Shown: positions 1-7,780 of the stretch, in pieces
Layout: each line of letters starts with the position of its first letter
Numbering within the stretch: the first letter of the stretch is position 1
NCBI RefSeq assembly: GCF_006440775.1
Contig: NZ_VFTZ01000009.1
Span: forward strand, 62,001 to 126,000
DNA length: 64,000 nucleotides
Direction: 5' to 3'
From: Mesorhizobium sp. B2-7-2
Lineage (GTDB): Bacteria; Pseudomonadota; Alphaproteobacteria; Rhizobiales; Rhizobiaceae
The notes under the pieces: generated by a model
Told to the model about the DNA's origin: nothing
What the model saw: only the letters and a program-made list of their open reading frames with translations
The model's database searches: none
Program-made: the position numbers and the translations under genes

Positions 1-680
1 GTGCGCCAGAAGGCCTGCAGCCGCGTATAGCCGTCGATCATCGCGGCCTCTTCATATTCGCGCGGGATCTCGTCGATGAAGCCCTTGAGCAGCCACACGG
101 CCAAAGAGACGTTGACCGCGGTATAGAGCAGGATCATGCCGAGCGCGGTGTCGGACAGGCCGAGCTCGCGATACATAAGATAGATCGGGATCGCCACCGC
201 GATCGGCGGCATGAAACGCGTCGACAGGATGAAGAACAGAAGGTCGTCGGCCAGAGGCACCTTGAAGCGCGAGAAACCATAGGCCGAGAGCGTGCCGAGG
301 AACACGGCGCAGAAGGTCGAGCCGAAGGCGATGATCAGCGAATTGACGAAGCGCGGCAGGAAGTTCGACGGCCCGGCGATCACCATGTTGCGCTTGCGCA
401 CGGTCTCGTCGCAGAAGCCGGTCGCCGGTCCGAGCGACTTGATATAGTCCGGCGTCTGCCTTGTGCGGGTAGTGAACAGGTTGCAATAGCCCTCGATGCT
501 CGGCTGGAAGACGATCTTGGGCGGATAGGCGATCGAATCCGGCGGCGTCTTGAAGCTGGTGGCGAAGATCCACAGCAGCGGCACGATCGAGATCAGCGCA
601 TAGGCTATGATGATCGTGCCGGCGATCAGCTTCGCGTTCGACGAGGGCGCAACGACGGAATGGGCAGTGGTCAGGCTCAT
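1..680 (-). CDS. Sugar ABC transporter permease, MalG type (3' end outside window)
   Basis: Second inner-membrane permease of a carbohydrate importer. About 226 codons are present, and the reading frame is still open at base 1, so the C terminus is missing. The N terminus is followed by a hydrophobic helix (IAGTIIIAYALISIVPLLW) and further membrane segments. The signature cytoplasmic loop of binding-protein-dependent permeases is visible close to the edge (EEAAMIDGYTRLQAF), which docks on the ATPase. The start ATG (680-678) overlaps the stop of the upstream permease in an ATGA arrangement, so the two are translationally coupled. The ATPase gene is not in the window and probably lies to the left. 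The substrate cannot be read from the sequence. Confidence 0.93.
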   Translation of the reverse strand, partial: MSLTTAHSVVAPSSNAKLIAGTIIIAYALISIVPLLWIFATSFKTPPDSIAYPPKIVFQPSIEGYCNLFTTRTRQTPDYIKSLGPATGFCDETVRKRNMVIAGPSNFLPRFVNSLIIAFGSTFCAVFLGTLSAYGFSRFKVPLADDLLFFILSTRFMPPIAVAIPIYLMYRELGLSDTALGMILLYTAVNVSLAVWLLKGFIDEIPREYEEAAMIDGYTRLQAFWR

Positions 681-1624
681 CTCTGCTTCACCTTGTTGAG
701 CGCCTTGACGTAGATGTTGGCCAGCCCGAACACCGCAACGAACAGGATGATGGCGAAGGCCGAGGAATAGCCGGTGCGCCAGCTTTCGAAAGCCTGCCGC
801 TTCAGCGTGATCGAGGCGACTTCCGTGGTCGAGCCGGGTCCGCCGCCGGTGAGCAGGTTGACCATGTCGAACATCTTGAAATTCTCGATGCCGCGAAACA
901 ACACCGCCAGCATGATGAAGGGCAGCGCCATCGGCAGCGTGATCGACCAAAACTGCCGCCAGTTGGAGGCGCGGTCGACCTCGGCCGCCTCATAGATGTA
1001 TTCGGGAATGGAACGCAGGCCGGCGAGGCAGATCAGCATCACGTAAGGCGTCCACATCCAGGTGTCGACGATGATGATCGCCCACGGCGCCAGCTCGACA
1101 TTGGACAGCATCTGCACATTCGTCGGCGGAATGCCGGTGACGAATGAGACGACATAGGAAAACAGCCCGATCTGCGGCTCGTAGAGGAAGCGCCAGAAAT
1201 TGCCGACCACCGCCGGCGACAACATCATCGGTACCAGGATGATGGTGGTCCAGAAGGCGTGGCCGCGAAACTTGCGGTCGATCAGCCAAGCCAGCGTGAA
1301 GCCGATGACGGTCTGCAAGAGGATCGTCCAGAACACGAAATGCGCCGTCGTCTGCATGGCGATCCAGATGTCCTGGTCGCCGAGGATGCGCTGGTAATTG
1401 GCGAGCCCAAGGTTCTTCACCGCCTCGTTCGGCCGGTTGGCGCGGAAATTGGTGAAGGAGAGATAGATCGCCCAGAACAGCGGGAAGATGTTGATGGCCA
1501 ACAGCAAAAGGATCGTCGGCGAGATGAACAGCCAGGCGAGGCCCTTGTCGCTGATGCCCCGGATCTTCTTGGCCAACGGTTCCGGTGTTGCCCGGGCAAC
1601 GTTGTCCGCAGTCCGATCGAGCAT
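677..1624 (-). CDS. Sugar ABC transporter permease, MalF type
   Basis: First inner-membrane permease of the importer, 315 residues with about six hydrophobic segments and the EAA loop (YEAAEVDRASNWRQF) in the C-terminal half. The start is placed at the ATG beginning MLDRTADN. The frame stays open upstream to 1828, but that extension runs into the binding-protein gene and is arginine-rich, unlike a permease N terminus. It lies downstream of the binding-protein gene and overlaps the next permease by 4 bp, the usual order for the MalE-MalF-MalG class. Family assignment is secure; the substrate is unknown. Confidence 0.95.
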   Translation of the reverse strand: MLDRTADNVARATPEPLAKKIRGISDKGLAWLFISPTILLLLAINIFPLFWAIYLSFTNFRANRPNEAVKNLGLANYQRILGDQDIWIAMQTTAHFVFWTILLQTVIGFTLAWLIDRKFRGHAFWTTIILVPMMLSPAVVGNFWRFLYEPQIGLFSYVVSFVTGIPPTNVQMLSNVELAPWAIIIVDTWMWTPYVMLICLAGLRSIPEYIYEAAEVDRASNWRQFWSITLPMALPFIMLAVLFRGIENFKMFDMVNLLTGGGPGSTTEVASITLKRQAFESWRTGYSSAFAIILFVAVFGLANIYVKALNKVKQR

Positions 1625-1678
1625 GGTAAGTCCTGCTTCGGTCACGGGTAAGTCTCGACTGTGGAATTTATCTGAACT

Positions 1679-1708
1679 GCGTCCCGTGCCAAGGGCGGCA
1701 CGGGACGC
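1679..1708 (-). promoter_or_regulatory. Intercistronic 12-bp hairpin between binding protein and permeases
   Basis: A perfect inverted repeat: GCGTCCCGTGCC at 1679-1690 and GGCACGGGACGC at 1697-1708, with a 6-base loop. It lies in the 106-bp gap between the binding-protein stop and the first permease start. No T-run follows it on the minus strand, so it does not look like a simple terminator. In other binding-protein transporters such hairpins protect the upstream mRNA and let the binding protein be made in excess of the permeases; that role here is inference. Confidence 0.75.
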
Positions 1709-1730
1709 TGCGGTTGGGCTCGGGAGGAGC

Positions 1731-3062
1731 CTACATCTTGCCGTCGTCCTGGAAGACCTGCGTCCAGTCCTTGACCAGCCCGTTGAGCGCGTCCTTGGGC
1801 GAGCCCTGGCCGGCCACGACATAGTCATGGAAGCGCTTCTGCGAGGCCTGCAGCAGCGGCGCGTAGCTGGGTTCCGCCCAGAAATCCTTCACGATTGCCA
1901 TCGAGTCGAGGAAGGCCTGCGCATAGGGCTGGCTGGACGGGAATTTCGGATCCTTGACGACGGAGTTCAGGCAGGAATAGCCGCCGAGCGACCACCACTT
2001 GGCCTGCACGTCTTTGTTGGCGAACCACTTGATGTATTTCAGCGCCGATTCCTGCTTGTCGGAATAGGAAACCACCGAAATGCCCTGGCCGCCGAGCTGC
2101 GCGAACTGGTCGCCGTCGGGACCCTTCGGATTGACGAAGTAACCGATCTTGTCGCCGCCGACATTCTCGTCCTTCTGCAGACCGGGCCAAGTGAAGGCGA
2201 AGTTCATGTGCATCGCCACCTGGCCGGATTTGAAGGCGTCGACACCTTCGCCCATGTAGCTGTTTGAGGCGCCGGGCGGCGTGCAGCAGTCATAGAGCGA
2301 CTTGTAGAATTCCAGCCCCTTCACCGATTTCTCGGAATTGACGAAGCCTTCCATCTCGTAGGGCTTCTTCGGGTTCTCATATTGGAAGCCGTAGCTGTAG
2401 AGCACGTCCATGGCACCCATGGTGATGCCTTCCGAGCCGCGCTCGGTATAGATGGAGGCGCCGTAGACGGTCTTGCCGTCGATCTGCCGCTTCTGGAAGA
2501 ATTCGGCGATCTGCTTCAGCTGGTCGAAGGTGGTCGGCGGGGCGAGGTCCCAGCCATACTTCTCCTTGAATTCCTTCTGCAGCTCGGGCCGCGAGAACCA
2601 GTCCTTGCGATAGGTCCAGCCGACGACGTCGCCCATGGCCGGCAGGGCCCAGTAGTTCGGCGTGTTCTTCGGCCATTCCGAATAGCCGACCACGGTCGCC
2701 GGCACGAAGTCGTCCATGCTGATCTTCTCCTTGTCGAAGAAGTCGTTCAGCTTCACGTAATGGCCGTTCTCGGCGGCGCCGCCGATCCACTGGCTGTCGC
2801 CGATTATCAGGTCGCAGAGCTTGCCATGCGAGTTGAGCTCGTTGAGGAAGCGGTCGGCGTAATTGGTCCACGGCACGAACTCGAATTTCATGCCGATGCC
2901 GGTTTCCTTGGTGAAGTCCTTGGACAGTTCCACGAGCGCGTTGGCCGGATCCCAGGCCGCCCAGCACAGCGTCAGGTCTTCCGCATGCGCGACGTTCGAG
3001 ACGGCTGTCGACGCAAAGATCGCCGAGGCCAGTCCCAACGCCAGTTTCAAGGTCGATTTCAT
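1731..3062 (-). CDS. Sugar ABC transporter periplasmic binding protein
   Basis: Solute-binding protein of family 1 type, 443 residues. The N terminus is a classic Sec signal peptide (MKSTLKLALGLASAIFAS, cleavage probably after VAHA). The mature part opens with a beta strand and a WDPANA...FTKETGI helix typical of sugar and glycerol-phosphate binders. Length fits the family. It is first in the transporter block proper, followed by the hairpin at 1679-1708 and two permeases. The PIG-L deacetylase gene upstream on the same strand suggests an acetylated or amino-sugar-like substrate, which is inference from context. Expression is probably governed by the TGTTTAGT sites at 3166-3205. Confidence 0.95.
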   Translation of the reverse strand: MKSTLKLALGLASAIFASTAVSNVAHAEDLTLCWAAWDPANALVELSKDFTKETGIGMKFEFVPWTNYADRFLNELNSHGKLCDLIIGDSQWIGGAAENGHYVKLNDFFDKEKISMDDFVPATVVGYSEWPKNTPNYWALPAMGDVVGWTYRKDWFSRPELQKEFKEKYGWDLAPPTTFDQLKQIAEFFQKRQIDGKTVYGASIYTERGSEGITMGAMDVLYSYGFQYENPKKPYEMEGFVNSEKSVKGLEFYKSLYDCCTPPGASNSYMGEGVDAFKSGQVAMHMNFAFTWPGLQKDENVGGDKIGYFVNPKGPDGDQFAQLGGQGISVVSYSDKQESALKYIKWFANKDVQAKWWSLGGYSCLNSVVKDPKFPSSQPYAQAFLDSMAIVKDFWAEPSYAPLLQASQKRFHDYVVAGQGSPKDALNGLVKDWTQVFQDDGKM

Positions 3063-3165
3063 GCCTTACCTCCCATTTGCGAAACGCGTCCGGATGACGG
3101 TTTCAAGAGCCCTCGACCCTCGCTCCTCCGAGGGCCCAAACACGGCGGGCGAACGCGCCGTCCGA

Positions 3166-3205
3166 TGTTTAGTAATTTGTTTAGTGATGCGCTTTTTACT
3201 AAACA
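3166..3205 (-). promoter_or_regulatory. Candidate operator: three TGTTTAGT half-sites
   Basis: The octamer TGTTTAGT occurs at 3166-3173 and again at 3178-3185 (12 bp start to start), and its exact inverse ACTAAACA at 3198-3205. The last two form an 8+8 bp inverted repeat with a 12-base spacer. The block is AT-rich in a GC-rich setting and lies about 100 bp upstream of the binding-protein start. This looks like the operator of a local sugar-responsive repressor, for example of the ROK or LacI class. No such regulator gene is in the window, so the factor is unknown. Confidence 0.55.
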
Positions 3206-3296
3206 ACGCAAGCGAATTCGTTGCTGCGCCGCAGCATGGCGAAACGCGTCATTGAAATCGTTGGAAAATGATCGCCGGACCTGCGTGCTGCCGACG

Positions 3297-3995
3297 TCAG
3301 CTGGCCGCGTTGGCGGGGCCCGGACTTGTCGTCACCGGCCGGATCGGCGGCGCCGGCGGCAGGAGCGCGCGTATGTCGGCGAAGGGGAAGGTCGGCTCGA
3401 AGCGAAAGGCCTCGGCCAGCGCGCCGGGTGCGCCGTTGCACTGTCCGGCGCGAAACTCGTTCTGAAGGCGCGCCCTGTGCACATAGTGCTCCGGACCCTG
3501 CGACTGGTGCGCGAGGATTGCTTTCGCCTTGATGTCCCAATGATGCGAGATTTCGACATAATGCGTCGGCGAAAAGCCGGTGCCGCCGAGCGTATCGGCA
3601 TGCAGCACCGGCGCCGCGAAGGATGCGGCGAGCCGCACGCCGTCGGACAGGGCGCGGTGGTCGCCGTGATAATCATAGGGCGCATGGGTGATGGCGAGGT
3701 CGGGCTTCGCCTCGCCGATCAGTGCCTTCAGCGCCGCAATGAACGCGGCATCGGCGACGAGCTCCCCGTCGGGAAAGTCGAGGAAGCGCGGCTCGACGCC
3801 GAGCAGGCCCGCCGCCTTGGCCGCTTCCTTGTGCCGCAAGCGGGCAAGCGCCTTGGGGTCGCCCATGCCGCCTCTGGCACCATCGGTGGCTATGGCGAAA
3901 GTCAGTTCTGCGCCTTGCGCGGCATAGGCGGCCAGCGTACCGAACATGAATATCTCGATATCGTCGGGATGTGCCCCCAGCGCCAGTATCTTCAC
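3297..3995 (-). CDS. PIG-L family (LmbE-like) deacetylase
   Basis: Zinc-dependent N-deacetylase of the PIG-L/LmbE/BshB family, 232 residues. The metal-binding AHPDD motif is at residues 8-12 (ALGAHPDDIE), and a second ligand region with paired histidines (YDYHGDHRALSDG) lies mid-protein. Known members remove N-acetyl from sugar conjugates. The GTG start is supported by GGGAGAAAGAC just upstream. It is on the same strand as the sugar transporter and 234 bp upstream of the binding protein, so it may act on the imported sugar (inference). Its start is only 22 bp from the start chosen for the divergent DMT gene, so their promoters must overlap each other or the genes. Confidence 0.9.
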   Translation of the reverse strand: MKILALGAHPDDIEIFMFGTLAAYAAQGAELTFAIATDGARGGMGDPKALARLRHKEAAKAAGLLGVEPRFLDFPDGELVADAAFIAALKALIGEAKPDLAITHAPYDYHGDHRALSDGVRLAASFAAPVLHADTLGGTGFSPTHYVEISHHWDIKAKAILAHQSQGPEHYVHRARLQNEFRAGQCNGAPGALAEAFRFEPTFPFADIRALLPPAPPIRPVTTSPGPANAAS

Positions 3996-4017
3996 GTCTT
4001 TCTCCCGGAATGGAATC

Positions 4018-4908
4018 GTGCCGAACGGAATCCTGCTCGCTCTTCTCGCTTACGCAAACTATTCGTTCAGCGACGCCGTCATCAAGGGTCTGGGCGGGCA
4101 GTTCACCGTCTTCGAGATCGGCTTCTTCATGACCTTGTTTGCCGGCTGTTTCCTCTTCTTCACCCGGCCGAAGGAGGAGCGCTGGCGCGATTTCTGGCGC
4201 ACCGGGCGGCCCTGGGCCGTGCAGGCACGCGCCTGGGCCGGCATCGCCTCGGGCGTGCTCAGCGTCTATGCCTTCACCAGCATTCCGCTGGCGGAGGTTT
4301 ATGCGCTGCTCTTCCTGGCCCCGTTGCTCGTCACCGTGCTTTCGACCGTCATCCTGAAGGAGGAGGTCGGCCCCTGGCGGTGGCTTGCCGTGGTCTCGGG
4401 CTTCGCCGGTGTCATGCTGGTGGTGAGGCCGGGCTTCCGCGAATTGCATCTTGGCCATCTCGCCGCCTTCGCCAATGCCTTCGTCGCGGCGACCATCGTC
4501 ATCCTGATGCGCTCGCTTGCCCAGCAGGAAAAGCGCACGACCATGCTGGGCTCGCTGATCGGCTATGGCCTGCTCTTCAACGGGGTCGGCGCGGTCGCGA
4601 CGTCATTTGCGCTCCCCAATCTGTGGCAATTGGGCTGGCTGGTCCTGGGCGGCCTGTTCACCGCCGGCGGCCAGTTGCTGCATCTCCTGGCGGCCAAATA
4701 CGCCCCGGCCAATCGCATCGCCCCGACGCATTATTCGCAGATCGTCTGGGCGGTTATTCTCGGCGCGATGTTCTTCAGGGAATATCCCGACGCGATGACG
4801 CTGGTCGGCCTTGCCGTCGTCGGCGCCTCGGGCCTCCTCACCATGGTGCGCGAGGAAGTGCGGCTTGGCACAGTGCGCTGGAACCCGTTTACGCGTGCGC
4901 GGCTTTGA
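4018..4908 (+). CDS. DMT superfamily (EamA) transporter
   Basis: Inner-membrane drug/metabolite-type exporter of about 296 residues with ten hydrophobic segments in two EamA halves. Typical elements are visible: NYSFSDAVIKGLGG in helix 1-2 and PTHYSQIVWAVILGAMFF in the second half. I place the start at the GTG at 4018, just before GILLALLAYANYSF. An ATG at 3946 in frame would add 24 residues and overlap the divergent deacetylase by 50 bp. The substrate is not predictable. Two other EamA genes, at 44388 and 62187, are not close copies. Confidence 0.88.
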   Translation: MPNGILLALLAYANYSFSDAVIKGLGGQFTVFEIGFFMTLFAGCFLFFTRPKEERWRDFWRTGRPWAVQARAWAGIASGVLSVYAFTSIPLAEVYALLFLAPLLVTVLSTVILKEEVGPWRWLAVVSGFAGVMLVVRPGFRELHLGHLAAFANAFVAATIVILMRSLAQQEKRTTMLGSLIGYGLLFNGVGAVATSFALPNLWQLGWLVLGGLFTAGGQLLHLLAAKYAPANRIAPTHYSQIVWAVILGAMFFREYPDAMTLVGLAVVGASGLLTMVREEVRLGTVRWNPFTRARL

Positions 4909-4963
4909 CCTGCATGGGCCCGACACGTTGCACGGCGACCGCGACCGCTGATATGCGGGCAAA

Positions 4964-7426
4964 ATGACGACGAAACCCTTGCCGGACCTTCCGGTCACAG
5001 CCGTGCTGCCGGCGCTCGGCGAAGCGCTCGCGCGGTGCAGCAGCGCCGTGCTGGTGGCGCCGCCCGGCGCCGGCAAGACAACGCTGGTGCCGCTGGCGCT
5101 GCTCGACGCGCCTTGGCTCGGCGAGGGCCGGATCGTGCTCCTCGAGCCGCGGCGGCTCGCCGCCCGCGCCGCCGCGCGCCGCATGGCCGAATTGCTGGGC
5201 GAGGAGCCCGGCGGCACGGTGGGCTACGCCATGCGCATGGAGAACCGCACCTCGGCGCGTACCAAGATCCTGGTCGTCACCGAAGGCGTGCTCTCGCGCA
5301 TGATTCTCGACGATCCGGAGCTGCCCGGCGTCTCGGCGGTGATCTTCGACGAATTCCATGAACGCTCGCTCGACGGCGATGTCGGCCTGGCGCTGGCGCT
5401 CGACGTGCAGGGCGCGTTGCGGCCGGACCTGCGTCTGCTGGTCATGTCGGCGACGCTCGACGGCGCGCGCGTGGCGAAGCTTTTGTCGGAGGCGCCGGTG
5501 ATCGAAAGCGAGGGTCGCGCTTATCCGGTCGAGATCCGCTACGAAGAACGGCCAGCCGGAGTCGCGATTGAGGACGCCATGGCCAAAGCCGTGCGCGCGG
5601 CTTTGGCCGGCGAGCCGGGCAGCGTGCTTGCCTTCCTGCCCGGACAGCGCGAGATCGAGCGCACCGCCGAGCGGCTCGCGGGCAACGTCGCGGCCGACAC
5701 CGACATCGTTCCGCTCTATGGTCAGCTCGACAACAGGGCGCAGGACGCGGCGATCAGGCCGGCGCCGGCCGGCCGCCGCAAGGTGGTGCTGGCGACCTCA
5801 ATCGCCGAGACCTCGATCACCATCGACGGCGTGCGCGTCGTCATCGATTCCGGCCTGTCGCGGCTGCCGCGCTATGAGCCGGCGAGCGGCCTGACCAGGC
5901 TTGAGACGGTGCGTGTCAGCAAGGCTTCGGCCGACCAGCGCGCCGGCCGCGCCGGCCGCACTCAAGCCGGCGTGGCGGTTCGCCTGTGGCGGGCCGAGCA
6001 GACCGCGTCGCTTCCCGCCTTCACGCCGCCGGAAATCCTTGAGGCCGATCTGTCTGGATTGCTGCTCGACTGCGCCGCCTTCGGTGTCGCCGATCCGTCG
6101 AGCCTCTCCTTTCTCGATCCGCCGCCGGCCCCGGCGCTCAACGAGGCGAGGGAGCTGCTCAAGGCGCTGCATGCCATTGACGATGCCGGCAGGCTGACCG
6201 AGGCGGGCGCCGCCATGCGCAAGCTGGCGCTGCCGGTGCGCCTGGCGCATATGGTGGCCGAAGCGGCGAAGAGCGGCCACCCGCTCGAAGCAACGACGCT
6301 TGCCGTGCTTTTGACGGAGCGTGGGCTGGGCGGCGACAGCGCCGATCTGGAGCGGCGTCTGATCCGGTTTCGCGGCGAGAAATCCCCTCGCGCCAATGCC
6401 GCGCGGCAATTGGCGGAGCGTCTGGCCGGGCAGGCCGGCGGAGACAGAAGCGACGCGCCGGCCGGCGCTGGCTCGCTCCTCATCCATGCCTGGCCGGATC
6501 GCGTGGCAAGGGCGCGCGGCGAGCGCGGCCGCTTCGTGCTCGCCAATGGTTCGGGCGCCATGATCGATGCCGCGGATGCGCTCGCCAATGAAACCTGGCT
6601 TGTGGTCGCCGACCTGCAGGGCAAGGCGCAGAACGCCCGCATCACCGCCGCCGCGCCGGTCGGCGAAGTCGATATCCGCACCGCCCTTGCCGACCGCATC
6701 GAGACAAAGCGTGAGACGAGTTTCGACCGCGAGCGCCGCGCCGTGCGCGTGCGCGAGACCGCGCGTCTCGGCGCCATCACGCTTTCCGAGCGCATGCTGC
6801 CCGCGCCGTCCGGCGCCGATGCCGACCGCGCTATTATCGATGCCTTGTGCGAGCACGGCCTGTCGCTGCTCGACTGGGGCAAGGAAGCGGAGGCTCTCCG
6901 CCAGCGGCTCGGCTGGCTGCATCGCGGCTTGGGGGCGCCCTGGCCCGACGTTTCCGATGAAGCGCTTGTCGAGGGCCTCGACGATTGGCTCCTGCCGTTT
7001 CTCTCCGGCGATGCCTATTTCGGCGCCGTCAAGCCGGCGATTTTGTCGTCGGCACTGATGGCGCTTGTCCCGCACGACCTGCAGCGCAAGGTCGACGCAT
7101 TGGCGCCGACCCATTTCGACGCGCCGTCGGGCAGTCACGTGCCGATCCGCTATGACGGCGAATGGCCGGTGCTTTCGATCCGCGTGCAGGAACTGTTCGG
7201 CCTCGACCGTCATCCGGCGATCGCAAACGGAACCGTTCCGCTGACGCTTGAATTGCTCTCGCCGGCGCACCGCCCGATCCAGACGACGCGCGATCTCCCC
7301 GGCTTCTGGCGCGGCTCCTGGGCGGATGTGCGCGCCGACATGCGCGGTCGCTATCCAAAACATGTCTGGCCGGAAAACCCGCTGCTGGCCGCCGCCACCA
7401 GCCGCGCCAAGCCGCGCGGGACGTAG
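4964..7426 (+). CDS. hrpB: ATP-dependent helicase HrpB
   Basis: DEAH-family superfamily 2 helicase, 820 residues, the normal HrpB length. Motif I (GAGKT, residues 35-39), motif II written DEFH (129-132), motif III SAT (162-164) and the helicase C motif VI region (QRAGRAGRTQAG) are all readable, followed by the HA2 region and the HrpB-specific C-terminal domain. HrpB is a cytoplasmic RNA helicase-like protein whose cellular role is poorly defined. It stands alone. The 354-bp gap after it holds a full copy of repeat family A. Confidence 0.96.
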   Translation: MTTKPLPDLPVTAVLPALGEALARCSSAVLVAPPGAGKTTLVPLALLDAPWLGEGRIVLLEPRRLAARAAARRMAELLGEEPGGTVGYAMRMENRTSARTKILVVTEGVLSRMILDDPELPGVSAVIFDEFHERSLDGDVGLALALDVQGALRPDLRLLVMSATLDGARVAKLLSEAPVIESEGRAYPVEIRYEERPAGVAIEDAMAKAVRAALAGEPGSVLAFLPGQREIERTAERLAGNVAADTDIVPLYGQLDNRAQDAAIRPAPAGRRKVVLATSIAETSITIDGVRVVIDSGLSRLPRYEPASGLTRLETVRVSKASADQRAGRAGRTQAGVAVRLWRAEQTASLPAFTPPEILEADLSGLLLDCAAFGVADPSSLSFLDPPPAPALNEARELLKALHAIDDAGRLTEAGAAMRKLALPVRLAHMVAEAAKSGHPLEATTLAVLLTERGLGGDSADLERRLIRFRGEKSPRANAARQLAERLAGQAGGDRSDAPAGAGSLLIHAWPDRVARARGERGRFVLANGSGAMIDAADALANETWLVVADLQGKAQNARITAAAPVGEVDIRTALADRIETKRETSFDRERRAVRVRETARLGAITLSERMLPAPSGADADRAIIDALCEHGLSLLDWGKEAEALRQRLGWLHRGLGAPWPDVSDEALVEGLDDWLLPFLSGDAYFGAVKPAILSSALMALVPHDLQRKVDALAPTHFDAPSGSHVPIRYDGEWPVLSIRVQELFGLDRHPAIANGTVPLTLELLSPAHRPIQTTRDLPGFWRGSWADVRADMRGRYPKHVWPENPLLAAATSRAKPRGT

Positions 7427-7461
7427 TGGCAGGCTCACGGCAGTGAACCGCATACCTTTGC

Positions 7462-7684
7462 GATTGGCGCAGACGCTCATCACGTCGTCATCCACGGGCG
7501 GAGCAAGGAGCGGAGCGACGCGCGCAGACCCGAGGATCCATTCCGGGACGTCGACGCGTTGCCACGGTTCAGAATTCCGCTCCGCTGCGCTCTACGATCG
7601 AGGTAACGGAACGGATCCTCGGATCTGCGCTCCGCTTCGCGTTGCTCCGCCCGTAGATGACGAAGTCGCGAAGCCTCAGCCAAT
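7462..7684. repeat. Intergenic double-hairpin repeat, family A, copy A1
   Basis: Occupies most of the 354-bp gap between hrpB and actS. The outer ends are GATTGG and CCAAT-like. Inside are two head-to-head half units, each able to fold into a hairpin: the left one begins CGTCATCCACGGGCGG, the right one ends GCCCGTAGATGACG. The centre carries a conserved GGTAACGGAA-type segment. Related copies are at 31639, 48404 and 61844, and a half copy at 9913. No coding potential is apparent in it. Confidence 0.9.
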
Positions 7685-7765
7685 GGGCCGAGAAAACGAT
7701 GAAATACCGGCTGCCAACCGGCCAAGTCGCTCTTATGGGGCTACTAGCGCTTACCCTCTCGCGGC

Positions 7766-7771
7766 TATAAT
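7766..7771 (+). promoter_or_regulatory. Perfect -10 hexamer just upstream of actS
   Basis: A consensus TATAAT lies 9 bases before the actS ATG. If used, transcription would begin within about two bases of the start codon, giving an almost leaderless mRNA. No Shine-Dalgarno sequence is visible before the ATG, which agrees. No convincing -35 hexamer is seen at 16-18 bp, so this is tentative. Confidence 0.35.
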
Positions 7772-7780
7772 CGTAAGTCG

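Noticed and set aside
7462..7684. Repeat A1 as an insertion sequence or MITE with target duplication
   Set aside because: No coding sequence, and no flanking direct repeats of constant length could be seen across the copies.
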